Assembly: GCF_014203225.1 (NCBI RefSeq)
Contig: NZ_JACHIO010000014.1
Coordinates: 1-64,000 of the forward strand
Origin: Granulicella mallensis
GTDB lineage: Bacteria > Acidobacteriota > Terriglobia > Terriglobales > Acidobacteriaceae
Reading direction: 5' to 3'
DNA length: 64,000 bases
Shown here: positions 17,351-25,226 of the stretch, one piece after another
Layout of the letters: every line of letters starts with the position of its first letter
Numbering within the stretch: the stretch's first letter is position 1
The notes under the pieces: model-generated
Told to the model about the DNA's origin: nothing
Database searches by the model: none
The model's input: only the letters and a program-made list of their open reading frames with translations
Translations under genes and position numbers: made by a program

Positions 17351-18583
17351 CTAACTCACCACTGGTTCATCTCTCATGGACGAAATACGTGACACACCAA
17401 ACGCTCCTGCAACAGCGATTACAGACATCCAGAGAGCCCAGCCAACGTATAAGCCATGATCGATCAACATGCCTACCACCAGAGGTGCGAGAACAGAGGC
17501 AATCGACATTACGGATTGATTGACTCCCATCACCAGCCCCTGACGCTGTGGTGATACACGTTTTGAGAGCCGCGCCGTGATCGTCGGCCTGAGTACCGCC
17601 GCACCGCTGTGGCTCAGGGTAAGGAATACCAGCGTCACGAGGACTGTATGGCTCAGCGAGAGCGCGCCAAATCCGATAGCCATCAGCAGAAAACCAGCGA
17701 AGACTAAGGTACGCTCCCGGAACCACCGTAAAAGGTGTCCCAGAGCTATCGCCTGGAAGAAAAAATTCAGGAGACCGGCGTAAGCAAACATAAACCCCGC
17801 GGTCTGCGGTCCGATCGGCTCTCCCCCCCAGGTGACGCGCCCGGCCAAAAACAAAGCGAACCCGGATATGAATGTGTTGAAGACAAAATAGAAGAGAGAC
17901 AAGAGAAAAAAGATTCCGCCTGTCGCCGGATCGCGGAAACAATCCAGGATTGGTTTGACGGGAAGCAGAGTCTCGGACGGTCCTTTGTGCTCAGCCTTTA
18001 TTCCCTTCGGCAACAGTACGGCCGTCGCCACGATGCTGAGGGCCGAAAGAACGCAAGCTCCCCAAATCGGCGTCGTCAGGCTGTGCCTGGCCAGGAGGCC
18101 GCCGAGGCTTGGCCCAACAAGCATGCCGAGACCAAAAGCAGCTCCGACGATACCGAATGCCTTTGTCCTCTGTTGGGGCTGCGTATTGTCCGAGACGTAT
18201 GCGTGCGCGACCGAAATGTTCCCCGCAGTCAACCCGTCAATAATCCTTGCCGCAAAGACGAGCCATAGAGTGTTCGATAAGGCGAGCAGTATGTATCCCG
18301 CGAGTGTGCCGATCTGGCTAATCACCAAGACAGGTTTCCTCCCAATTCGATCCGAGAGCTGACCGAGCGGAGGTCCAGCGAGCAACTGACAGAGAGCGAA
18401 AACCGATAGCAGCAGACCAACGGTGAATGCCGAAGCTCCAAAATGCTCTGCATAGAAAGGCAATAGAGGAATCATCAGGCCAAAGCCCATGATGTCTGTG
18501 AAGACGATGAGAAACACCGGCACAAGAACTTTGCCGAGGGGAGGAGCGGACGGGGTGTTTGGAGTCTGGATCGCGCTTGTCAT
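17351..18583 (-). CDS. MFS drug-exporter-like transporter (TetA-type)
   Basis: 410 residues from ATG 18583. Twelve hydrophobic helices. The first transmembrane helix carries FTDIMGFGLMIPLLPFYAEH and the loop after helix 2 the MFS motif GQLSDRIGRKPVL; helix 5 has GxxxGPxxGG (GLGMLVGPSLGGLL). These match the 12-TM proton antiporters of the tetracycline/multidrug group. It is the last gene of the peroxiredoxin operon, 11 bases after the Ig-like gene, and would export a compound tied to that operon. Substrate not predictable. Confidence 0.88.
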   Translation of the reverse strand: MTSAIQTPNTPSAPPLGKVLVPVFLIVFTDIMGFGLMIPLLPFYAEHFGASAFTVGLLLSVFALCQLLAGPPLGQLSDRIGRKPVLVISQIGTLAGYILLALSNTLWLVFAARIIDGLTAGNISVAHAYVSDNTQPQQRTKAFGIVGAAFGLGMLVGPSLGGLLARHSLTTPIWGACVLSALSIVATAVLLPKGIKAEHKGPSETLLPVKPILDCFRDPATGGIFFLLSLFYFVFNTFISGFALFLAGRVTWGGEPIGPQTAGFMFAYAGLLNFFFQAIALGHLLRWFRERTLVFAGFLLMAIGFGALSLSHTVLVTLVFLTLSHSGAAVLRPTITARLSKRVSPQRQGLVMGVNQSVMSIASVLAPLVVGMLIDHGLYVGWALWMSVIAVAGAFGVSRISSMRDEPVVS

Positions 18584-18594
18584 AGTTTTCCGTC

Positions 18595-19413
18595 CTAAGC
18601 AGGAGTTTCGTCCGGGTATACCGGGGTTGTAGAACTGTTCGGCGGTGTGTCTCTGCCTTCTAGGCCATGGCAAGTGAAGCTGATCGTCCCAGCGCGCGGT
18701 CGTCCGCCTGTGCTCAGGTCATGATCCAGAGCCTCACCCAACCTGTTGCCGCAAACGTCTTCGAGACGTTCAGAGACAACCAGGTGGTGCTCCAAGGCGC
18801 TCCAAGGGTGGCTGGGGATAATCTGCGCTGTGGTTCCGTCCGGTGCAAGCGACACGCTCGTCTGAACGATATCTCCGGAAACCGTCAGAACTCCGATCTC
18901 GTCCTCGCAAAGGGCAGCATCCATCACCCTGTCGAAGTGCACGACGACGGGATCAAGGCTCCCCACCGTTGGAGCGACGAGACGCCAGTGGGTCTCATCG
19001 ACGGCTTCCAAGACTGGATCACTTACGCAGAAGGTATGGTGCGCAGTCTGCCCGAGCGCCGTGACGGCTAAGCTGTACGTCCGCCCGACAACAAGCGCCG
19101 GATCGTGAGCCGGGTCCGGCCCCAGACCGCGCTTGATTCTTCCTGGCTCCATCAACACTGTCAGTCGACGTCCATCAGCCGACCACAGTTCCTGCGACAG
19201 CACGAGGAAGGGGTCGCGCACCACCTGCTCATCCTCGTTCAGCAAGCAGAGTTGGGCGCGATCGAAGTGCGCCTCCGCCGGCCTCGGAAAATAGAAGTAG
19301 AAACGCAGGGTGTTGGCGGGAAGCACCTTGGCTTCAGGAGAGATGCGGATCGGTATCTCAGGGAAAGTTTGAATCCGCATCTCTGGTGTCCTAAAAGCCC
19401 AAGCCACCTTCAC
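18595..19413 (-). CDS. Unknown protein with Ig-like (SbsA-type) fold
   Basis: 272 residues from a GTG that overlaps the upstream stop in GTGA; an internal ATG at 19380 would remove 11 residues. No signal peptide. The sequence resembles bacterial Ig-like domains twice: LPANTLRFYFYFPRPAEAHF near residue 32 and VGSLDPVVVHFDRVMDAALCEDEIGVL near residue 150, the second with the FDRxMD pattern of SbsA-type Ig domains. The C-terminus (GRPRAGTISFTC) looks structured. Sits between the propeller-like gene and the MFS gene in one operon. Function unknown; a cytoplasmic Ig-like protein is unusual. Confidence 0.65.
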   Translation of the reverse strand: MKVAWAFRTPEMRIQTFPEIPIRISPEAKVLPANTLRFYFYFPRPAEAHFDRAQLCLLNEDEQVVRDPFLVLSQELWSADGRRLTVLMEPGRIKRGLGPDPAHDPALVVGRTYSLAVTALGQTAHHTFCVSDPVLEAVDETHWRLVAPTVGSLDPVVVHFDRVMDAALCEDEIGVLTVSGDIVQTSVSLAPDGTTAQIIPSHPWSALEHHLVVSERLEDVCGNRLGEALDHDLSTGGRPRAGTISFTCHGLEGRDTPPNSSTTPVYPDETPA

Positions 19414-20597
19414 GCTGCGTGCTTTCGCGCGAACTCGACACCTGGGAAATCGAACTCTACCCAGATTTTGTCTAGCCGTGCAGGAAGCGGGCTGACCATC
19501 AGGGTTTCAAGCGTCAGATCGCCGGTGTCTGCGTAGCGGGTTAGCGAGACGAAGAACTTGTCGCTGAACAGATCCGCACGCAACGAGGACCCGACGAACA
19601 GCACCTGTTTGCCGACTGGGCCGGCGGGCATGAAGGGGGATTGGTCCAGCATCGGGCCTTGGGCCGGCCGGTTCTCGGGCGTGAAACCTTCGGCGGAGCG
19701 GACACCGGAGAGCGGAACGATCATGGGGCCGCGACCGAGATTTGTAATGAACAGCTTGTCCTCATCTCCGTCACGATAGGCGACCATGCTGATGGGCTGA
19801 CCGTTGCCCATGTCGCCGATCGTCTTGCCCCTCACCTTCGAGCCGTGCTGCAGCTCTGAAACCGGAATGGTGACGAGTGGGCTGCAGGCGTACGCGGCGA
19901 CGAGCGTGTCTACACCATCGAGCGTGGCGAACTGCATGGCTCGGATCGGCGCGCGCGTTTCGTAGCGGCCATGAGCGACGTGGTAAATCTCCAGTTGGGT
20001 CTCGCTCGCGGCCCCAGTGAATGGATAGACGATTCGGCGCAGCGTGGAGGAGAACTCCTGGTTTGAGACACCAGCAACGAACACCTCGCCGTCATGAAAC
20101 TTCAGATCCACGATTGTCATGGACCGGATCGGCGTACGTGCCTTCTCGTCGAAGTACGACGCGGGTGGATATGGGAAAGTACCAGCCCGCGACTTGAATG
20201 TCGCGTCCTCGTCGGGAACGTCGGAGAGTTGGTGCACCATCACCTTCGACGATGAGAGGTCGAATGGGTGGATCTCGCCGGTAAGCGAGACGCGCAGAAT
20301 TGCAGGCTCCAAGCGGTCGCCGTTACGCACGCCGACCGACAGGTACGGCTCGCGCGTCACGGGATGGACGGCCATCCCGTTCATCACGAGGCTTTTCGCC
20401 GTCACGCCCAGCGCCGCTGCGATCTTTTCGTCAATCGACTCGAAGAGGAAGGGGTCCAGCGAGGCTGGCGCCTGGCCGCGTTCCGTCTCGAATGCAAAAA
20501 CAGCTCCGAGCTTGCTGTCGCCTACAAAGAGGACCCCGTCGGGGTTGAAGGTAAGAGCCCCCGCCGATTGTGGGATGACTTGATTGCTAGTGTTCAT
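19410..20597 (-). CDS. Unknown beta-propeller-like protein
   Basis: 395 residues from ATG 20597, chosen because GGAG lies six bases upstream; ATGs at 20609 and 20624 are alternatives. No signal peptide. Repeated blade-like segments: LTFNPDGVLFVGDSKLGAVFAF, MAVHPVTREPYLSVGVRNG, IVDLKFHDGEVFVAGVSNQ, and a late GPMIVPLSG followed by VLFVGSSLRADL. This suggests a six- or seven-bladed propeller such as seen in NHL/YncE proteins. Second gene of the peroxiredoxin operon, 124 bases downstream of it, and coupled by a four-base overlap to the Ig-like gene. Function unknown. Confidence 0.65.
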   Translation of the reverse strand: MNTSNQVIPQSAGALTFNPDGVLFVGDSKLGAVFAFETERGQAPASLDPFLFESIDEKIAAALGVTAKSLVMNGMAVHPVTREPYLSVGVRNGDRLEPAILRVSLTGEIHPFDLSSSKVMVHQLSDVPDEDATFKSRAGTFPYPPASYFDEKARTPIRSMTIVDLKFHDGEVFVAGVSNQEFSSTLRRIVYPFTGAASETQLEIYHVAHGRYETRAPIRAMQFATLDGVDTLVAAYACSPLVTIPVSELQHGSKVRGKTIGDMGNGQPISMVAYRDGDEDKLFITNLGRGPMIVPLSGVRSAEGFTPENRPAQGPMLDQSPFMPAGPVGKQVLFVGSSLRADLFSDKFFVSLTRYADTGDLTLETLMVSPLPARLDKIWVEFDFPGVEFARKHAA

Positions 20598-20721
20598 GAT
20601 GGTCTCCATAGATCGTCCGCTCATGGCGGAGGTCAGGTTGAGTGAGAAGAGATTGCGCTTGACGGGGATCATTGCCGCGAAAGACAGTGCCTTGTCAAAG
20701 GGCAGCGTCGAGGTCCGGGGG

Positions 20722-21386
20722 CTACTGCACGACGGGATGAGCGATTAACTCCAGTGCCGCCACCACGGTTTCCGCCTCCACACGTCCGGTCATGTAATCC
20801 GCGTCGACGTGGGAAAACCGAATGATCCCCGAGGCGTCGATCACATACGTGGCCGGCACAGGGAGCTGGTAAGACCCTTCTCCATTGCGGAGTTCTAGAT
20901 CGTTGTTGAACCGACTCTTGCCGAGATCCTTCACCCCATCTCCCACTTGAAAGACGATGCCAAACTGCCGCGCCAGCTTGTTCTTGAAGTCGCTGAGGAT
21001 GGGGAAGGTCAGTTGGTTCTTTTCTGTTGCGATAATTCCGCCATCCGGTTTCTCAGGCGAGATCGCGACCAGTTTCGCGCCCAGTGCCTGCATCTTTGGC
21101 AGAGCCGCCTGCAGTTCACGCAGTTCGAGATTGCAGTACGGGCACCATTCGCCACGGTAGAAACTGATGACGACCGGCCCTTCAGCCAGCAGACTTCCGA
21201 GCGAGACTTCATGGCCGAATGCATCCGGCAGGGTAAACTCAGGCGCGGCATCGCCGACTTTCAAAGCGTGATCCAACACGTCGGACGAGCGGACGCGCTC
21301 CATGTCACCGGAAATAATGCTGAACCTATCTCCAAGTGAAGCCTTGACCTTGCCTGTAATACCTCTGCCGCCTGTTTGTAAGCCAT
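20722..21386 (-). CDS. AhpC/TSA-family peroxiredoxin-like protein, 5' frameshift
   Basis: Thioredoxin-fold peroxidase with active site YRGEWCPYCNLEL and LPDAFGHEVSLGSLL before it. It would reduce peroxides using thiols. Start problem: ATG 21386 has an excellent AGGAG six bases upstream and begins MAYKQAAEVLQA, the expected N-terminus, but that frame stops soon after. The main frame continues KVKASLGDRFSIISGDMERV through to 20722. Adding one base at 21350-21351 (TT on the plus strand) joins them as VLQAKVKASL. If real, only a protein from ATG 21303 (about 193 residues, no good SD) could be made. First gene of the operon driven from 21434-21462. Confidence 0.8.
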
Positions 21387-21433
21387 ATTGATCTCCTGAG
21401 TGCCATGCGTTGACTATCTGTAGCACTTGATAC

Positions 21434-21462
21434 ATAATGAGAGGGCGGCTTACCCGTGTCAA
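21434..21462 (-). promoter_or_regulatory. Sigma70-like promoter of the peroxiredoxin operon
   Basis: Minus-strand -35 TTGACA at 21462-21457 and -10 CATTAT at 21439-21434, spacing 17 bases. It lies in the 118-base divergent gap with the TetR gene. CTTGA (21426-21430) and TCAAG (21459-21463) form an inverted pair around it, and TGTAGC (near 21419) pairs with GCTACA (near 21482), so TetR operator sites probably overlap this promoter. Confidence 0.6.
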
Positions 21463-21504
21463 GCATTATTTTGTGGCAGTCGCTACAGAACAGGAAAGGT
21501 CGTC

Positions 21505-22092
21505 ATGGCGCGGACTTTGGAGTTCGATTACGACACCACCTTGGAAAGGGCGACGCGCCTCTTTTGGAAAAGTGGCTATGCTGGCACTTCGCTACGCGAT
21601 CTGCTGAAAGAAATGGGTATTGGGGAAAGTTCTTTCTACAACACCCTGAAAAGTAAGAAGCGAGCGTACCTGGAGTGCCTGAAGCATTACAACGAGACCG
21701 TCGATCGAAAGCGCTCCAAGGAATTTCTTGAGGCACCCACGGCTGCACTGGGAGTACGTGCGCTGTTCAACAACATCCTGGAATCTCTCGATAATCCCGA
21801 GACACCTTCGGTCATCTGCATGATGGCTGGAAGCCTGACGCACGAAGTACTTGATGAGGCTGAACTGCGAGAGTACATCGAAGGGCGGATCTCCACGCTT
21901 CAGGACAAGATGATCGCTCGGATGAACGCCGACAAGCGAGATGGACTTCTGGCGGCGGGTTTCGAGCCTCAGCTTGTGGTGCCCGTCGTCAGTACCTATA
22001 TGCAGGGGCTCTGGCGGATGGCCCTGGTGTCTTACGAGAGAGCTCGCTTCGAGCGGCAGATCGATGTCTTTCTCACTGGACTCGGACTTTAA
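21505..22092 (+). CDS. TetR-family transcriptional regulator
   Basis: 195 residues from ATG 21505 (AAAGG upstream). N-terminal helix-turn-helix at about 10-55: ERATRLFWKSGYAGTSLRDLLKEMGIGESSFYNTLKSKKRAYLECL, the AefR/TetR_C-type layout. The C-terminal half is helical and should bind an effector. Divergent from the peroxiredoxin-propeller-Ig-MFS operon, so it most likely represses that operon and itself. The effector may be an oxidant or the MFS substrate; this is inference. Confidence 0.88.
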   Translation: MARTLEFDYDTTLERATRLFWKSGYAGTSLRDLLKEMGIGESSFYNTLKSKKRAYLECLKHYNETVDRKRSKEFLEAPTAALGVRALFNNILESLDNPETPSVICMMAGSLTHEVLDEAELREYIEGRISTLQDKMIARMNADKRDGLLAAGFEPQLVVPVVSTYMQGLWRMALVSYERARFERQIDVFLTGLGL

Positions 22093-22612
22093 AGCGTCTT
22101 TGAACGGAGCTGACAATTGGTGAGCGTTGGCATATTGAAGCGAACTCCCCACTGGGTTTGTTGAGCGGTGCCGAGAAACGCCGTTCTCGTCACTTGACGA
22201 TTCCTGACGGGAAGCCGACTTACGAGGACTGATCCCAAAGGAGCGCCACCCACTGATAACGGATCCGCATAGTGGCGGCCCGTGGTACGCCCAAACTACG
22301 TCGTGGCAGTAGGTGGCAAGCATAATCCTAAACGGCTTAAGAAGAAACTGTCACACTTGAATGATTGGTCGCCGACGACCTCGGCGGCACGCTCCTTCGA
22401 AGACACCGCAGTAAGAGTCCATTCCGCAATCAAGAGGGTGGGGCTTGCGTTATCCATGATGTTCTCCGATGAGTTCGAGGCCGTTTAGCACCTGCTGAAA
22501 TGCGCGCTGCGCGGTAGTAAGTTGTTGCATGCTGAAGGGGTAGCTTTGTAGAAGCGTTTGGAGCGGCCGCTGTCTTCCGGCGGGCTCTTTAGCCCCACCG
22601 GGATGGCCTGTT
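22093..22612. other. Gene-poor stretch with possible gene remnant
   Basis: Convergent gap of 520 bases. On the minus strand an ATG at 22457 with GGAG upstream opens a 53-residue frame ending at 22296: MDNASPTLLIAEWTLTAVSS, then KERAAEVVGDQSF. The KERAAEVVGD piece resembles the start of acidobacterial membrane proteins carrying an ERAAxxVGDLxE motif, but the rest has decayed. It may be a truncated remnant; nothing else is recognised here. Confidence 0.3.
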
Positions 22613-23152
22613 TCAACGCTTGCGTCCTAGCAGGATTCCCCCGATCAGGAAGTAGATTGCGCCAAAGATGGCGTACCCGCCTAAATCCTTGATCTGAAAC
22701 TTGCCACTGAGCCCACCGAGCACAAAGGCGATACCTGCGGCTGTCGATTGAACCCCGCTCAAGATCATGGCCCATTGCCCACCCAGGCGTTTTCTGCGGA
22801 GAATGCCCACGGCAAGCTGCAGAAACCCGGCGAGAAGCGCCCACGCGCCAAAGATTGCCACAGCATACGCAGGATGAGAGTAAACGGTGAGGCCGATCCC
22901 GATCGCCGTAAGGGTTCCCACCACGGCATTCACGTATTGTGTCGTTGTGGAATCAGATCCCGAGGAGGTCTTCAAGTCATAGAGGGTGCATGCGACATCC
23001 CAAAGGGGATACAAAATCAGGAGGGTTGCGCCAGCCGCTGGATTCTTTACCGCGACGGCGATCACGGCAACTGCCCATAGGAGTTGAACGACAGTTCGAG
23101 TGAAGTAGAGGTTGCGCAAGCCTTGCGTCGCCTGTGGAGTCTGAATCGTCAT
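22613..23152 (-). CDS. Multi-pass membrane protein (DUF308-like)
   Basis: 179 residues from ATG 23152 with AAAGGAC upstream. Six short hydrophobic helices (about 15-35, 40-55, 70-90, 95-115, 125-145, 150-172) with small-residue content and the pattern VVQLLWAVAVIAVAVKNPAAGATLLILYP that resembles DUF308/HdeD-like proteins, which are linked to acid or general stress in some bacteria. The C-terminus ends GRKR. Two palindromic operator-like sites lie upstream, so it is probably under repressor control. Confidence 0.65.
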   Translation of the reverse strand: MTIQTPQATQGLRNLYFTRTVVQLLWAVAVIAVAVKNPAAGATLLILYPLWDVACTLYDLKTSSGSDSTTTQYVNAVVGTLTAIGIGLTVYSHPAYAVAIFGAWALLAGFLQLAVGILRRKRLGGQWAMILSGVQSTAAGIAFVLGGLSGKFQIKDLGGYAIFGAIYFLIGGILLGRKR

Positions 23153-23171
23153 GTTAATGTCCTTTCTATAT

Positions 23172-23194
23172 CTACCTTCTAGTTGATAGGTTAA
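23172..23194. promoter_or_regulatory. Operator-like site near the DUF308-like gene start
   Basis: CTACCTTCTAGTTGATAGGTT lies 20 bases upstream of the minus-strand start at 23152 and is an imperfect version of the perfect palindrome at 23314-23327 (shared CTACCT-N-CTAGT and AGGTT). A repressor bound here would block the promoter of the membrane protein gene. Confidence 0.45.
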
Positions 23195-23313
23195 TGAAGC
23201 ACAAAACTCTTTGTTAGATCGCGAACCGGTCGGCCTTGGCTCCGCGCTCAGCCAGGAGTCGATGGGCCACATCCATCATCCGCTCTGCAGTACCGCTTAT
23301 ATTTCATATGACT

Positions 23314-23327
23314 ACCTACTAGTAGGT
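23314..23327. promoter_or_regulatory. Perfect 14-bp palindrome, probable repressor operator
   Basis: ACCTACTAGTAGGT, perfectly self-complementary, about 160 bases upstream of the DUF308-like gene. Such palindromes are typical TetR-family operators. No intact regulator gene lies in 23153-23631; between the two sites a minus-strand 21-residue frame (23279-23214, MMDVAHRLLAERGAKADRFAI) may be a scrap of one, but this is weak. The rest of 23153-23631 holds nothing I can name. Confidence 0.5.
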
Positions 23328-23631
23328 TTGGTTACAAAGTTTTTCCGGATGATCGCGGCGATTCATCGCAGACGCCCACCAAAGAGCGTCGTAACCGTCT
23401 TGTGCGGCCCGACTTTCTCTTCCGACCCATTAAACTGCTGAATAGACTTCTCTACGGCCTGCTCCCGCATCCAAGCAGGAATGCCTGTCAGCAAATCCAC
23501 GCCTTTGTTTGCGATAATGACTAAGACAATAAGAGTTGCTGTGTAAGCACCAGCGGCTCCCTCGCCTGCCTGTGTAACTTCGCCCTTGCGGCATTTTGGC
23601 CTTATCCCACTCCCCATGCAGGACCTTATAT

Positions 23632-25011
23632 ATGCAGCTATGGACCGACTATGAAGGCGTCACGATAGACGGCGTTTTCCCCTTGAAAAAACTGCTGATG
23701 CCCGAGGGCCGCAGCGCGTTCTACACCACCGCCGGGCTCACCGGCGAGCCAACCGTGCTGCGCCTCATCGAGTGCCACTTCGATGAGGAGGAGATTCTTG
23801 CCCGTTGGCGTTGCGTGGAGGCGTTGAACCATCCAAACTTCCTCAAGTTCGAGCGCTTCGGCCAGACCGAGCTCGATGGCCGCCCGGTCGTCTATGCCGT
23901 CCTGGAGAAGGTGGACACGAATCTTGCCGAGGTCCTTGACCAGGGCCACCTGACGGTCGAGGATGTGGCGCAGCTGGCATCCAGTCTGGTGGCAGCGCTC
24001 GATGTGCTGCACACCCATGGCTTTATTCACGAGCACATCAAGCCGCGCAATATCTTTGCCTTGAGCAACGTAGTCAAATTGCGCAGCGACTGCATCCGCG
24101 AAGCGCCGGAGGGAGAGGAAGGCCGCATCGCGAAGCAGCGCGACGTGCGCGATCTCGCAACCGTGCTCCTCCAGGCACTGACTCAACGGAAATCCGTCGA
24201 GGGCATTCCCGATTCCGCCCTGCCTCCGCCGTTCGGCCAGATCATCCGCAACGGACTCGATGGCACATGGGGGCTGGAGAACATAAAGACCGCTCTCGAA
24301 CACCAGTTTGGTTCGAATCAACCTGCAGCCCAGCCTACAGCCCCAAAATCGGAGAATGCGGTTCCGGCAACGACAGCCGTAGCCGAGCAGAAGGCTCCAG
24401 GGACTGCGGGTGCTGCCGCCAAGCAGTCCGTGCGGCCCGAGGCACAGCTCCCCCTCCCTCTCCTCAAGGAGGACCGGGATGCGGGATCTGCCCGCGCAAC
24501 CGCCCGCAAAGATACCTGGGACCCCAAAGCTACCCAGAACGACGGTCAGAGCCTCTCGCTGGGCTCCCGTCGGCTTGGTGCCGGCATTGTTGCTATTCTC
24601 CTGCTTCTTTCCTTATGGGGACTTGCGCACCATCGGAACAAAGCCCAGCAGGCTGCTGTCGTTTCACAACCAGCCGCGCAATCAGTGGAACAGACCGTAG
24701 CCAGCCCTGCTCCTAAGCCCGTCACGGCGGATTTGCCGCCCGCGAGCCTCCCCGCATCAGCTGGCTCTCGCGCCGACTGGCGCGTGATCACCTTCACCTA
24801 CAACCGCAGGACAGACGCGGAAAAGAAGGTTTCCGACCTGGCACATAGCCATCCTGAACTGGAGCCGGAGGTCTTTACCCCCAGCGGGCATGCTCCATTC
24901 CTGGTTTCCATCGGCAAGAGCATGGACCGGGACGCCGCCTACGCCCTTGCCCGCCACTCTCGTTCCCTGGGGCTACCGCGCGACACGTACGCGCAGAATT
25001 ACAGCCGTTAA
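23632..25011 (+). CDS. Pseudokinase-like domain, transmembrane helix and SPOR domain
   Basis: 459 residues from ATG 23632 (AGGA eight bases upstream). Residues 1-225 follow the serine/threonine kinase fold (LEKVDTNLAEVLDQGHLTVE, VAALDVLHTHGFIHEHIKPRN), but the catalytic HRDxKPxN reads HEHIKPRN (133-140), so the catalytic Asp is His, and the VAxK Lys appears as Arg in VLRLIE. A ~90-residue Ala/Pro/Gln linker leads to one TM helix (about 315-332), a second linker, and a C-terminal SPOR domain (380-455: WRVITFTYNRRTDAEKKVSDL, HAPFLVSIGKSMDRDAAYAL). SPOR domains bind denuded septal peptidoglycan, so it probably links a cytosolic pseudokinase to the division site. Confidence 0.75.
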   Translation: MQLWTDYEGVTIDGVFPLKKLLMPEGRSAFYTTAGLTGEPTVLRLIECHFDEEEILARWRCVEALNHPNFLKFERFGQTELDGRPVVYAVLEKVDTNLAEVLDQGHLTVEDVAQLASSLVAALDVLHTHGFIHEHIKPRNIFALSNVVKLRSDCIREAPEGEEGRIAKQRDVRDLATVLLQALTQRKSVEGIPDSALPPPFGQIIRNGLDGTWGLENIKTALEHQFGSNQPAAQPTAPKSENAVPATTAVAEQKAPGTAGAAAKQSVRPEAQLPLPLLKEDRDAGSARATARKDTWDPKATQNDGQSLSLGSRRLGAGIVAILLLLSLWGLAHHRNKAQQAAVVSQPAAQSVEQTVASPAPKPVTADLPPASLPASAGSRADWRVITFTYNRRTDAEKKVSDLAHSHPELEPEVFTPSGHAPFLVSIGKSMDRDAAYALARHSRSLGLPRDTYAQNYSR

Positions 25012-25020
25012 CCAGCCTTT

Positions 25021-25067
25021 TCAGGCGCCATGCAGAGGATGACTCCGATCATCTGCATGGCGCCTGA
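25021..25067. terminator. Hairpin terminator between convergent genes
   Basis: Bases 25021-25035 pair perfectly with 25053-25067 (TCAGGCGCCATGCAG and complement). It lies 10 bases after the SPOR gene stop and faces the patatin-like gene on the other strand. There is no long T-tract, so strength is uncertain. The rest of 25068-25226 shows no gene. Confidence 0.55.
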
Positions 25068-25226
25068 TACGCAGGATCAGGTGAAGTGTCGGCGGCATGC
25101 TATCTAGAGCAAATCTCCGAAGCGGCAGACCAAACGGCCCTGCCGACGCTAAAGCCCACGACACCGCTTCGGCTCGTCAGAGCTGGTTCGAAGTGGCGCG
25201 TCCACGGAAGTTGGTTGTCTACGCGA

